Positions 49,686-61,642 of a stretch of DNA of 64,000 bases are shown in pieces. Position 1 is the first letter of the stretch. Each line of letters begins with the position of its first letter. The DNA is from Ochromonas danica (lineage: Eukaryota; Sar; Chrysophyceae; Chromulinales; Chromulinaceae), in contig VKHL01000031.1 of the NCBI GenBank assembly GCA_015146655.1, positions 168,822 through 232,821 of the forward strand. The letters are read 5' to 3'. A model generated the notes under the pieces. It worked only from the letters and a program-made list of their open reading frames with translations, was not told the DNA's origin and did not search any database. Position numbers and translations under genes: made by a program.

Positions 49686-51833
49686 ATGTGGTCTAATGGA
49701 TCTTCTTCTGGTGCTTTAGGTCAAGTATTGGCCAGAATGAAAGCAAAATTGAAGAATAGACGTTGGTGGTGGTTAACAGTGATTACTACCTTCTCCATCA
49801 CACTTCTCTTCTTTCTTAATAGTTTAGGATTAGTTATGCTACCTTTTTCTGATGAAAGAATAGAGTTAAAGACATGTAAATGGACATCACAAGATCCTGT
49901 CATCTATCTCATGAAAACGAGAACAAATGTGTTTTATGATGGTGGACAATGGTATCATATGGCAGAGAACTTTCTTATTCAACATTCTATCTTAAGAAAG
50001 AAAGATCGTTTAACTGAAGCCAATAATATCTTCTATAACTTTGATCAAGGTAGTAAAGAAATGTCAATTGTTTGCATTTGTCTATATGTGTATTTTATAG
50101 GAGGTGGTGTTATGTGTTACACTGTGTGATATCTATAACCATCTATTTTTATACAACCATGAGGTGATATTCCGTGTTTCATTGTGTGATGTCTATTTCA
50201 ATACAGTTTGATATTGTGTGAGCATTGCAAGTCTGCAAACTTATTCTATGCTATGCCGTACCGTGTTATGCCATGCAATGCAATGCAATGCAATGCAAAC
50301 TTGTACTCTGTCATGTTGAGATAAACTGTGCTGTACTGCTTGTGTGGGTCATCTATACTGCCCAAACATTATATTGTCTATGTTATCTAGCCTTTCTTAC
50401 ACTGCGCTTTACACCTACATTTCCCCTTTTATGATAGACGATATGAATACATACTAACTATTGTTGTTTTTGATGATTATCTTTGCTTATAGATCACTTC
50501 ATCGACAATCTGAGCGGCGTGACAAGATTGATCGTCTTCTTAGGGACTGTTTGGATGAATGCTAAACCTCAATATCTTCATTTTCTTGCCAATCCAGCTT
50601 TACCATTAAAGGAGATGAAAGCTGGACAAGGCATTCTTGTACCTCTTTCACAGCTTCAACAAGGTCAATCTATCGATGTGAGTGAGAGCACTAGCTCTAC
50701 ACAACGTTTTGTCACACTATTGACAGGGTCTGAAGAGACAGCATCATATCCTGCTTCCAAGGATGTTTGTTTACGATATATGGGTGCAATTGGTGGATCC
50801 ATTCGAAGCAAGGGTGAATGGTTTGTTGAACCTGGTGATTTTGACACTTTAAGAGGAAAGATGAAATCAGCCTGTCCTGCTGACCCAAACTTGGTTAGTC
50901 TCCTCCTCTAAATAAAGTGTTTGCTTTGTCTCTTCTAATCAAAGTGTTTGATTATTTTGTGTGATTATTAGTTGGATAAGGTGAAGAAGAGGAAGAAGTA
51001 CAAGTTAGTACTATATCAACGAGATAAAACAAGGTGAGGAAGTCATTATTTTGTGTTTAGACTACTGTATAGAGAGATGGTTAATTCACTCCATAATGCA
51101 TTCCTTTTATTCAATGCTATGTTATGTTTGTGATTAGACGATTAAGAAACGAAGAAGAAGCTTTACAATTGTTACATGATAAACTACCAGAGAAAGATTG
51201 GGAAATTCGTATGATTATGCATGACAACACTGTATCTCCATGCCAACTCATGCATACCCTTGCAGATGCGGACGTTCTGTTAACACCACATGGTTTTCAA
51301 GCTGTTCTCATGTTGTTCTTACCTGCTCGTTCTATTTTCTTTGAGATATTCCCTGCTAGATACAAGCGAAGAGTTTACAAAGCCATGGCCGAAGAAAATG
51401 GTGAGATAGATGATGATGATTATCATTTATTGTTGTTTTAATATGTGCTGATTGTTGGACACTTGTCTGTTCTGAGAGTAGGGTACATACATGGCAATGC
51501 GCTGTCAGCATTCTCTTCATGGCATTCGAAATTATTTCTTTCAATGGTTACTACTAAATGGTGCAATAATGCCTTCATTTGCCGCTATTATGCTCGTTCG
51601 CATGACGTCTTGTAAGTGTTTGGTAATCTATTGCATTGCCAGGTGATCTTTGTGTTGCTTATCTCTTCTTTGTTGTTGTGTTTAGAATGTCCGAAAAGAC
51701 TATGAACAAGTTGTGGCAGTTGATTATGAAGAATATTGATCATCTAGGTGATCAAGATGAGAATGCTTCTAATAGGATACAGGCAAATGTGACGGACACA
51801 CATGTTCCAAGAAGAGCTTTTCTCTTTGCATAA
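49686..51833 (+). CDS. GT61-like glycosyltransferase, type II membrane protein
   Basis: Six exons (49686-50049, 50493-50893, 50972-51033, 51138-51400, 51482-51611, 51686-51833) join in frame to 455 residues. A basic cytosolic tail (KAKLKNRRWWW) precedes one transmembrane helix (about residues 37-57), the Golgi type II layout. The best family mark is DADVLLTPHGFQAVLMLFLP followed by FFEIFP, equivalent to the conserved HGA..N..FL.P..E..P segment of GT61 (DUF563) enzymes, which add xylose, arabinose or GlcNAc to glycans. The C-terminal CRYYARSHDVLM also fits. Upstream blocks such as VFYDGGQWYHMAENF match the start of the domain. Exon 5 is open in all three frames; I used the one that gives RYYARSHDV. 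Substrate unknown. Confidence 0.72.
50273..50298 (+). repeat. (ATGCA)n short tandem repeat in intron
   Basis: Five units of a 5-bp repeat inside the 443-nt first intron of the glycosyltransferase gene. Confidence 0.85.
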
Positions 51834-52395
51834 TAACGTGGTGAAATAGTTGATATGAACGTGAATGATAGTAGTTGTGGTGAGAGTTTGTTCCTGGTGT
51901 TGATATTGCAGTTAGTCTCATAAAATCGTTGCTTTCCCTTTCGGGTGTTTTGGACGACGACTGTGCTGCTAGAGCATTAAATAGTAAACAATAAGCATAT
52001 GTTTATTAAATGAGTAAACATAAATAGCATATGTTTATTAAGTTAATCAACATTTGTTGGTCATCGAGAGCCTGACTCATCTTGTTCATATAAACCAACA
52101 AAACAACCTTCTCATAGGTTTGCTCACTATCTTTAGCATCCATTGATAGTCTAGCACTGGAAGCCCTTGTCCTTGCCATCAGGATTTTCTTCTTGTGGTT
52201 CCTGTTTACAATGCAAACAACAAAAGCTACTGGATTGAAAACCTTCCTTGCGATTTAAAAGTATCGTTTTTACATGAATCCCAATAACCGTTCTGTTGTT
52301 ATTCGCATCGCTATTTTAGTCGTTCAGCAAGTTCCTAGTGTTGATAGTCTGCATAGACTACTAATACAGTCTGCTATTACTTCCTAATTTGTTAT
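51834..52395. other. Convergent intergenic region, glycosyltransferase / SWEET-like
   Basis: About 560 bp between two convergent stops. A 23-bp unit around aaacataaatagcatatgtttatt is imperfectly repeated at 51985-52040. No gene was recognised. Confidence 0.55.
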
Positions 52396-53530
52396 TCACG
52401 GTAACAATCGCAACGAGGAATTCATAGCTGTTTCTTCGTCTTTGCTATCTTCATCTGCTCTCGAACTACTTCCATAGTTAATATTGAAATCATAAGAGCG
52501 CGAACCAGGTGCAGCCCAAGGTGATTTCAATGGTCTTCTCTCAATGACCTCACCTACTTCACTCGTAGCAGGATGTGATCGTGTGGAAAGATTCAAACTA
52601 GGCGGTCTACTTCCCAGCTCCTGTAACTCTACCACAATCCTCCTATAGAAGAAACAATTACAACAGACACACAATCAGATCGATCTACTTTATATCAAAG
52701 AAGGGAGTAGGATTCAATTCTTACGGACGATGTTCTCCAGTTGAAGTAGTGCTCATGCCAACTGTTGTCCAACCTTCTTCCTCTCGTCTTTGAAAACGTA
52801 TCATGAGTACTATTTGAATTGAGATTGCAATAATACCAATGATAAAGAGAGAGAACTCTAAAGTACGTTGATGGATGATAGCATCCATTGCATGAAAGAC
52901 AGCAAAGAAGGACAGACTAACAGTATGCAACGTGGGGAGACAAACTGTTGATTCTTCATCTAGAATGGCTTTCAATGAAGTCAAAGGAGAGATGATTAAC
53001 GCCAAAGAAAGGATTGTTAAAAGATATCGTAATAGAGAAAGTGCTTGACTCAATGCGATAAGGACAAGGAAAAGGATGATGACGTAAAAGACAATTCGTC
53101 CAATAATGGACGAAGAGAACCATGATTGACTAGTAGAGAAAGAGGAGGAGGAATGAGGGAAGGAAGAGTAGTTGTTGTCGAATGCTGTTGTTGTTCTGGG
53201 TGTGATGGGGACTGTATTGTTGTTATTGTTGTTATTGTTTTCCAACAAGGCGATGGAATATGATGCCAACACAATTGCAAGAAGATAGACTAGAACACCA
53301 AGAATAGACTGATTTAAATTTACTGTATAGAGAGTTCCACATAGACCTTGAAAGAATAAAATATAATAAGGTAATGCATGAACAGGATAGAATAATTCAT
53401 CTCCATTAAATGATGATGAAGCAGATGAAGAACGAGAAGAATGAGAAGCTGTCCACCAAAAGGAAAGAACTACAAAAAGATAGCTTAATAGACAAATCCA
53501 TGATGAGAAAGTTATAAAAGAGAATGACAT
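52396..53530 (-). CDS. Divergent SWEET-like multi-pass membrane protein
   Basis: Two exons (53530-52725, 52642-52396) join to 350 residues with about seven hydrophobic segments. The second half, SPLTSLKAILDEESTVCLPT followed by a run of hydrophobic helices ending LMIRFQRRE, aligns with the last repeat of SWEET transporters (SPL...LK.....ST..LP). The first half, LPYYILFFQGLCGTLYTVNL, resembles the end of the first repeat. Poly-Ser and poly-Asn/Thr inserts lie in the loops, and the C-terminal 80 residues are hydrophilic. It lacks the usual Trp-Tyr-Gly motifs, so it is either a strongly diverged SWEET or an unrelated protein that looks similar. Confidence 0.5.
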
Positions 53531-54088
53531 GAATGCTGTGCAACTAGTTATTGATTGACCAACAATTCAATCCGTTTTATCGTCAAACCACAGTGGGAAT
53601 TTCATTCCATCCATGTCCAAACACCATTCCATCCACCATTCCATATTGCCAAAACTCGACATTTGTGTTTTTGTCGACAAATTTGGTTGACAAATTGTCA
53701 TCATTGTTTGTACGTAAGTTTACACTCTGTAGCTATTTCATAACTCTCTTCATACTTATTGTCTTATTAGCGTCTTCAACACTAACAAGAGGGGTGAGTA
53801 AGTCCTGAACCGGGTTAGGTTGTAGTTGAGTTAGCTTTCCTGCCAGCCATGGCCACCAATTGATGGCACTCTTATACTCAATTGGATCACATCTCCAATT
53901 AAGAGGCTTCTACTCGTAACAATTTGAGATGCCCATTGGCTTTATTTTTCTTACTGTCTACGTGCAGTTGCTTATGGTCACTCCTACTTCAACTGGCTAT
54001 TCTAAATCACAACAGAGAATGTCCGTTTGGTCCGCGGCGTTGTTGGGCGGAGCGGAATCAGGTTATGTAGTCGTTATGTAGGCGGAGG
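53531..54088. other. Intergenic region
   Basis: About 560 bp. It holds the promoter of the SWEET-like gene and the 3' end of the next minus-strand gene. Repeats of cattccat lie near 53600-53645. Short open frames look non-coding. Confidence 0.5.
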
Positions 54089-54896
54089 TTAAGTAGTCGA
54101 AGACGAAGAGGTCACTATTTCTTGGTCTTCCTCCTCCATGGATGTTGAAAGCCTCTTCTTCCCCAGGATTGACCTATCTCCTTCCTCTTGGTGGTGGTTT
54201 TCATACTGCTGCTGTTGCTGCTGTTTTGCAGCGATAAGATCTCCCACAAAAGCTTCATAGGCTCTCTTCAGCCTTTCATCCCCTTCGTCCACTTCAATGT
54301 GCGTACCATGCACTGAGATAACTAGAGAGATTAATTCCACCTGAATCATCCCCAACCTTCTTGCTATCTTCTCACACAGCAACAAGGCCTCCGCTGAAAG
54401 AAGAGGGACTTCAATCATATGCAGATAGAGCTGTATTAGGTCATATGCTTGCTCGCTTTGCTCATCCAAGCCAAGTTTCTCCCTCAAGGTGTCAATCAAA
54501 ATCTCTTCGTCTTCCGAGAGGTTCTGATAATCAGTATCAGCAGTCTATCAACAAACAATAGTGTAGAATACGGGCACAGTTATCAGGACTTCGCTATCTT
54601 GGATTGTGTAGTTATTTATAGTACCTCTGTGTCATAATTCTTTTTCTGTTCTCTCTCTTCCCTGTAGTTTTGCAGAGCCCTCTCGATGGCAAAGAGATGC
54701 ACTGGATTAATAAAAAGAGAAGACAAGGATAGACGTCGCTGGCGAACCACCTTTTCTAGGGCAGCGATTCCAACTATGTTATAATCTCTGCACTGTGCTT
54801 GACTGTATTGGCAATTGTTGAAGCTGATTCTATAGTTTCAGCCGATAAAGCGATCAAAGAAGACCTTTCATTGAAATCAAGTGGAGTGTCATCCAT
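54089..54896 (-). CDS. Hypothetical helical protein with an apparent frameshift
   Basis: Family not recognised. The last exon, 54544-54089 (151 residues), is clean: acidic start, several amphipathic helices (LREKLGLDEQSEQAYDLIQL, KIARRLGMIQVELISLVISV), poly-Gln, and an acidic Ser-rich tail. Upstream, coding-like sequence (VGIAALEKVVRQRRLSLSSL, then FINPVHLFAIERALQNYREE) continues from about 54844. It could be joined to an ATG at 54896 through a 35-nt intron. Between about 54648 and 54661, within a GAGAGA run, the frame must shift by one base to reach the donor at 54626. Either a 2-bp deletion broke the gene, the assembly has an error, or I missed a splice. Confidence 0.5.
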
Positions 54897-55201
54897 GCTC
54901 TCCCACTGTTGAAAAATATTGTTAAAACTGGCGAATCCTTAGTATTAATTAAAAACTGAATCATACTTGTGACTATGACTGTGGTCAAAGATCAATCTTC
55001 AATGAGAAGAACGAGAGCAGGATATAAAAAATGCCCCAGGTCTCACTCTCCTAAAATGACAAATGATTACGATGCGTGGGAGATTTGGAGAACGTTAAAC
55101 GTTGTGGGCAACGATGGATTTCTTCATTTGATCTCATTCTCAAGCTTAAACCAAGTAGTCATTAATAGACCAGTAGAGCATTGTCATTACTATCTAATGC
55201 A
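54897..55201. other. Intergenic region
   Basis: About 305 bp between the P5CS stop (minus strand) and the start of the previous gene, so it holds that gene's promoter. An 85-codon plus-strand stretch here lacks any recognisable sequence. Confidence 0.5.
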
Positions 55202-57982
55202 TCACACACATGCCAGCTTCTTGTGAGTATAGACATTTGTCTTTGAAGCAGAATCCACGACACTTCCTCCTTTAGCAGTACTTCGCAGCAACCACTTCGT
55301 CGTCAACAAGCCTTCCACTCCAACGGGTCCTCGTGCATGAATACGTGCAGTGGAAATGCCTACTTCAGCTCCCAATCCAAACCTGTAACCATCCGCAAAT
55401 CGAGTAGAAGAGTTATGGAAGACACATGCACTATCCACAAGATGGAGAAATCGTTCTGCGGTTTCTTTGTTCTCTGTGAGAATGCAATCCGTATGAGAAC
55501 TACCATATTGATTGATATGAGCCACTGCCTCGTCGACACCCTTCACTACTTCGACAGTAAGTTGCAGATTGCCATATTCGGTATGGAAATCTCTGACAGC
55601 CTCATCGGCAAGACCAAGCTTCATTGCCAAGGGTCCACCGCGAAGTAATATGCCTTGTGTGCGCAGCTTTCTGAGTAACACATCTGCTTTGCCTGACTCC
55701 ACAAGATCAGCATTGAGAAGCACAGTCTCCATGGCATTGCAAGCAGAAGGATAGTCTGTCTTTGCATCAATCAGAACACTATACCACAATATCACAGCGA
55801 TTAAACCCACACAAGAAGAAAACAGAAGTTCAATCAACGACGTACCGCTCAGCTGTGGATAGATCAGCTTCTTTGTCGACATAAATATGGCACACACCAT
55901 CAGAATGGCCCAAGACGGGAATGCGAGTATGACTCTGGACAAACGAGACGAGCTGATTTGAACCACGAGGAATGACCAAGTCAATATATTCATCTGCTCG
56001 AATGAGTCAATGAACCAATAAGACAACATCACATCATATCGATGTATCATATATCAGAAATCCTTACCAAGCTTCAACAAAGCAGAGATATCATCCTTTG
56101 ACTGCACAATGCCGATCACATCTCTACTAATCTACACCAAACATTATCGCAAATTAAACTATTTAAACTATAGGAACAATAGTTTGCGTACCTCTCCTTT
56201 GGTCACTTCCTCTACTGCTTCCACAATAAGATTGTGGAGGAACGCATTGGAATGAGATGCCTCTTTCCCTCCCTTCAAAATCAATCCATTGCCAGAGCGG
56301 AGAGCCAGAGCAGCTATTTGAGGCAAACAATCGGGTCTACTTTCGAAGATAATAAGCAAAACACCTGCATGAAATAGCAAATTGAATTCACAATCACCAA
56401 GAGTCAGTAAAACATGGACAGCAATGATTATGACTAAAATAGTGCTCACCAATAGGGCAAGTAATCTTCTCCAAAATAAGATCCTCCATCACCTCGGTTC
56501 GTGCTAGACACTACATCAAACACATTCATCAGTTTTTCAACACACTACCTTAATGCTCTAACGCACTTACTTTGCCGATAGGATCCTCCATGTTCGCCAG
56601 AGAACGGATCCCAACGGAAAGATCAGCAATCTTGGCCTTTGTTAACTTCAAGCGATTCTTCAATTGAAGGTCTAAAAGGCTTTGTAATATACATACAAGA
56701 ATTATTCCTTCAGTTCTATGTAGACAGGAAAGTGATTTCTTACTTTTGATCTGCTTCGGCAAGATCTTTGGCATTGGCATTGAGAATGTCTTCAGATCGT
56801 TCTTCCAATTTATTGGCTAAAGCTTCCAAAATCAGGCTTCTTGTTTCTTTGGGTAAGAATGCTAATTTTCGACCTTGTTCGCGAGCTTGTACAGCCATAT
56901 CTTGGAGAAACTTGGAACGATCACTGGGAGTTTCTTTTGGTTCCAATACTCTCTCACTTTCTCCCGTGCTTTGATGGAGAAATAAGGTTCCAACCTTTTC
57001 ACCACTGAAGATATCTCCAATCACACCATTATCATGACCTGCAGCAATAACAACAGCTTGAACACCTCCTTTCACTGCAGACAAAGCAGCGGCCACTTTA
57101 GCTGACATACCCCCTCTGCCTTGTAAACTCTTCGAGCCAGCAGTAAAACCAACATCTTCTCGATAGACATCGATAATCTGAGCACCTGCTTCAGTAGGAG
57201 GACGGTCATATACGCCTTTAACATCTGTTAATAGAATCAAAAGTTGAGCAGACATTTCAACTGCAACTAATGAAGCCAGAGAATCATTATCAGAAAAGGT
57301 ATTTCCAAATGTCTCATATCCTTGATTAGCAGAAACTGCATCATTTTCATTAAGTAAAGGAACAATTCCCAAGGCCAATAATTGAGAGATAACATGTTGA
57401 ATATTTCTTCTGCGTTCAGGCGAAGTAAAGTCAAAACTTGTCAACAAAACTTGTGAGACGGTAATATCAAACTGATTAAACATTGTTTCATATAAAGACA
57501 TTAATCCCAATTGTCCTGCCGCAGCAGAAGCACTACTATATGCTTTTCCACCAATTAATGCAGAAGAACTAATATAACAATAACAGACATCAAGAAGGAG
57601 AATATGAGCAATTCATAGTGACTCAAAGAGTCATAATATTGAATCTTACTCTCGTTTCACTAGTAGATCAGACATTGATCTATGCAAGATTGCTTGCTTT
57701 GCTAAACGCTGTCTCCCCACTCCCACAGCACCTACAGTAATGATAACACAGAATAAAACAGAAACACAATGATCACCAACCACTATGAGATGAACTGTCA
57801 TTTTCTTCACCTGATGTAACCACAATCACCTCTTTGCCTTGTTGTACTAATCGTGCAGCATGCTCAACAATTTGTGCCATACGAGATAGACTTGGATATC
57901 CATCAGGTGTTGTGACTACACTAGTACCAGCTTTAATAACAATTCGATTGGCTAAGGAAAGATCATCTCTACTATGTATCAT
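55202..57982 (-). CDS. P5CS: Bifunctional delta-1-pyrroline-5-carboxylate synthase
   Basis: Nine exons join in frame to 736 residues: 57982-57811, 57731-57650, 57568-56744, 56679-56571, 56510-56450, 56364-56192, 56131-56068, 55993-55846 and 55778-55202. The N-terminal glutamate 5-kinase (about 1-285) has [20 protein letters not shown] and [10 protein letters not shown]. The C-terminal gamma-glutamyl phosphate reductase (about 325-736) has [37 protein letters not shown] and the catalytic Cys in YPSACNAME (about 557). Together they turn glutamate into glutamate semialdehyde for proline synthesis. The fused form is found in plants, animals and several protists, while bacteria and yeast use separate proteins. 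No N-terminal targeting sequence is seen, so it is probably cytosolic. ATG at 57982 was chosen over an upstream GTG. Confidence 0.96.
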
Positions 57983-59179
57983 TATCACAGTAATTTACTT
58001 TAATGAGGTGTGTTAGTACCAGGAAGGTATTGATAACGTTATTGTTGTTGGGATTGTTGTTGTTGATTATTTGCACTCTTTCGACTCACTTTTCCCCACC
58101 GCACACCACCACCAGACACACAAACACAGAGATAAACTATAAACACTCCAACAACACTCGTTTATCGTTATACACACAAAAGCAGAACAGAACCAAAGGT
58201 CAGATATGTTTTTAGATAATAAATGATAATAAATATCAAATTCTTATATCAGTTGATATTTGGATGATTGTTTTAGAGTAATAGTGAGTAAGTTAGTTAG
58301 TTAGTAAGTTCAGTTAATTAATTAATTTGTTTAAATTTCTTAATTACTAGTATAGCATTACCAATCGGGAAAAATGCAATAGTATTATCCATCACTCTCC
58401 TTGAGACTCTTAACCGAACGAACAAACAAAACTCAGCCAAATCCTAGATCTAACTAATGGTTACTGTGTTGTCAAGAACCGCAGAAGAGAGCTGCCCAGG
58501 AGAGAACTCAATTCAAAGAGAGCTGCAACCAAGGAATCTATCACTATAGAAAACAACTTAGATGGAGAGGGCGGCGAAAAAGCTTCAAAAATTTCCCGCA
58601 GGCGACTTTGAGAGTCGAATGGCGAGCAGACCAGTTCATCATGGACTTTCCACAGCAACTGGCTTGCAAAGGCAGCAGAAAAGCCATCAAGCATTGATTC
58701 TGAACAAAAATGCGTAGTAGGCAAAGAAAAATACATCGGATGTGCTTCATACTTGCACTCTAATCAGGTGATGTTCTGTGGATCTTGTGCCGACAGTCGC
58801 CCGTCATGAGGAAGGTTGCCAGCCTTCAAAAATTTGACTAATCCAAACCTTTCTTGCATCAAGTAGCAGTTCTTCAGTCATTTAATTGATTTCAACTCTC
58901 GAATTAACTGACGGCAGTTTATCATTCAAACTTTATTCCAACCTTCTCTGACGGTTTTACTCGGTGATGATTATTGCGTGAGCGCCTGCAAATTGGGTGT
59001 TGTTCTGGAAAAAGAAGATCGCAGATTTTCGGAAATTTGTATTTTCGGTGCTGGTGGTTGTCTCAACAGCACGGCAGGCAGCGCCGCACGGCTTGAAAGC
59101 ATCCCTGCCATACCCGAGGGTTATCCTAACCTATTTAAATTTTGCGCCCGTCCAAATTTTTTTCCCACCTAGGAAACAA
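57983..59179. other. Large intergenic region, P5CS / 14-3-3
   Basis: About 1.2 kb between two divergent genes, so it holds both promoters. Imperfect TTGTTG and TTAGTTAG tracts lie near 58040-58065 and 58285-58325. A minus-strand open stretch of 91 codons (58736-58461) has no recognisable domain or splice partner and is not called a gene. The last 200 bp before 59180 are open in one plus frame without a start. Confidence 0.55.
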
Positions 59180-59978
59180 ATGGATCGTGACAGTCTAGTT
59201 TTTATGGCTAAGCTTGCTGAGCAAGCCGAGAGATTCGATGAGATGGTCGACTATATGAAGGCCGTCGCCAAGGCTCCTCAGGAATTAACCGTGGAAGAGC
59301 GAAATCTTCTCTCCGTTGCCTACAAAAATGTTATTGGTTCTCGCAGAGCTAGTTGGAGAGTTATTTCTTCAATTGAACAAAAGGGCGAATCCGATAAGCT
59401 GTCTTTGATTCAGAAGTACAAGGTCAAGATCGAAGATGAACTCCAACACATCTGCTCTGAGATCTTGGAAATTATCCAGAATGATCTTATCCGCAACTCA
59501 CAATCTGAGGAGGGCAAGGTCTTCTACTACAAGATGAAGGGTGACTACCATAGGTAATTTTTCTTGATCGAGATCTTTTCACATATCTTTTGTTAATAAA
59601 CATTTTCTTTTCTTCAGGTATTTGGCCGAGTTCCAGACCGGTGATGTGCGAAAGGAGTCTGCTGCCAAGGCTCTTGAAGCTTATTCCTTGGCCTCTAACA
59701 TCGCTAACAACGATCTTCCTCCTACCCACCCCATCCGCCTTGGTCTTGCCCTCAACTTCTCCGTCTTCTACTACGAGATCCTCAACTCTCCTGACCGTGC
59801 GTGCCATTTGGCGAAGCAAGCTTTTGACGATGCTATTGCTGAACTTGATACCTTGTCTGAGGAGTCTTACAAGGATTCTACCCTCATCATGCAGTTGCTC
59901 AGAGATAACCTCACCCTCTGGACTTCCGATCAGCCTGAGCAGGGAGACGAAGGTGACGTCCATCTTGAAGATCTTTAA
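59180..59978 (+). CDS. 14-3-3 protein
   Basis: Two exons (59180-59553, 59618-59978) join in phase 2 to 244 residues, the normal length. 14-3-3 dimers bind phosphoserine or phosphothreonine motifs on client proteins in the cytosol and nucleus. Both family signatures are present: [13 protein letters not shown] (about residues 41-53) and [20 protein letters not shown] (about 211-230). The phosphate-binding Lys/Arg/Arg/Tyr set is visible in [14 protein letters not shown] and CHLAKQ-adjacent positions, as usual. The N-terminal helix [13 protein letters not shown] forms the dimer face. The acidic tail ends GDVHLEDL. Compared with its neighbours, this gene has more C-ending codons, as expected for high expression. 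Confidence 0.97.
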
Positions 59979-60294
59979 AGCGTCAATAATTGTCCGTCGG
60001 CCTGTATCTATGTTGGGACGGAGAGGTGCTTAGCTTAGTCCTGATCTTTTTGACTGACTCTGCCTAACCCTCTAATTTGGTAGATTATGGCTTCTTTCTT
60101 ATTTAAACATCTGCTTTTGCACCATTATCATTTGATGAAGAGTTTAAATTAAACACAAGTGTCTCTTCATCATAAAACAAGGCAGGCAAACTTACAAGAA
60201 CACATTGCCCAATAAAGAACAGAATTGGCAACTTGCCTGTGCACAAGAAGAGTATTTGAATAGTCAGTCATACATCTCGTTTCGCTACGATCCC
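59979..60294. other. Convergent intergenic region, 14-3-3 / SWEET
   Basis: About 315 bp between two convergent stop codons; nothing recognised. Confidence 0.6.
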
Positions 60295-61189
60295 CTAGAA
60301 AATTTCGTCCTTTGCGTGCTCTGTCGTGACGCACTTTTGGGCTGGGAAGCCATAGATAGCGAAAAGGGCCATTTGAATCGAGGCAAGCAGCAATCCGACG
60401 GAGTTAGGACCATAGAGCTAAACATTCAAACAATGTAAGTAAGATATACACTATTACAGATCTCAGTCAGCTAAAGCAAGAATATGACTTAGTCTATGTC
60501 CATGAAGGCTAAGACTACCCTAGATATACATATCATATACGCCAACGCTTAAACAGTTCGAACTTAGCTACTTACCATAATGTCATCCGCCACTAGAAAG
60601 CCATAGAGAGTCCAACAAAGCGCATTACCCCATGTCATCAAACTTATTCCAAAGGGTAAAGAAGCGGTTGACCGATCGCGTACAACTGTTCTTAGTGTTG
60701 CCAAGGGTGAACCCATCAATACGATGGCCAGAAAGCACCCCATCCCACCCAACATACCAGCATCATTAATCATATAGGCGACTCCTGCCGCGGACAAGAC
60801 AATTGCTGCAATAATAAAGAAGGTATTTAGGCCATCCTTTGCGCCGCTGTAGGTAGTATAGATGGAGGTGCCAAAGAGACCAACCAGGATACCAAGAGCG
60901 TTTGGAAAGAACACTGTGTTGTCTTTCTTTAGAATGCCATAGAGTGTCCAGATAACACAATTGACAAGCAAGCTAATAAAAGGAAGCAGTGAAAATCCTC
61001 CTACAGTGCGAGCATTGAGGATTTGCCAAGCAGTCTGGAGACTAAGGACAAGGAAACGGAGATATTGCTGGCGAGGTGATTATATCATCGGGATAAGGTT
61101 TACCTGCAAGCCTGTAATCCCAAGAAGAACAAGGGACCACTTGTGCGCAAGGCCACGACAGCGGAAGGAGGCAAAGCAGAGATGGTCAT
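60295..61189 (-). CDS. SWEET (MtN3/saliva) sugar transporter
   Basis: Three exons (61189-61104, 61041-60576, 60417-60295) join to 224 residues, a compact seven-helix SWEET. Motifs: FFLGLQACSLQTAWQIL in helix 1, SLLVNCVIWTLYGILKKDN, PNALGILVG, then GSPLATLRTVVRDRSTASLP, WTLYGFLVADD and LYGPNSVGLLLASIQMALF. It closely resembles the intron-less SWEET at 46420-47223 (same DNTVFFPN / DLTVFLPN and SGSPLA / MGSPLA patterns) but has a short N-terminus and two introns. The pair probably arose by an older duplication, with intron loss in the other copy or gain here. Sugar specificity cannot be read from sequence. Confidence 0.93.
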
Positions 61190-61392
61190 CTAGGTTCCTA
61201 TTGCTGCTGTGCTTCAAGAGGAAGAAAACTTGAGAGTCCAAGAAAACTGTTTCCTCACCAGTTTGAGAAACACGTTGTTTCCAGATCACAGCAGTAGATA
61301 TCCATCATGATGTTTCCATTTATGATGTATTCATCATTCACATGAATATGTAGTATTTCGATCTATTTATCAATATATATACAGTATATAAG

Positions 61393-61424
<32 letters not shown>

Positions 61425-61642
61425 CCCCTTTTGGTCAAGCCAAGCCAACAAATGACCACTGTCCGAAGATTAGAGTTATAGATCCATAAATACGAGTTTC
61501 CCCAGGTCGGCCTTGCCGCGTGTTTGTGTCAAGCACAGAGAGCAGCAAGACGCGTCCTCTGTCCTCTTGTGATGGGATGGAATGCATTGCTAATAGGAAG
61601 TAAATAGATCATTGTATTCTCAATTTGATTGCATTTTGGATC
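61190..61642. other. Divergent SWEET / SEC66-like intergenic region
   Basis: About 450 bp between opposite starts. It contains an (AAC)n microsatellite at 61393-61425. No gene was recognised. Confidence 0.55.

Noticed and set aside
54969-55226. Plus-strand 85-codon frame
   Set aside because: Overlaps the end of P5CS and has no coding features beyond an ATG.
58461-58750. Minus-strand open stretch of about 90 codons
   Set aside because: No recognisable domain, no convincing start context or splice partner; treated as intergenic.
59487-60033. Long frames antisense or out of frame to 14-3-3
   Set aside because: Result of the strong codon bias of the 14-3-3 gene; the sense frame is certain.
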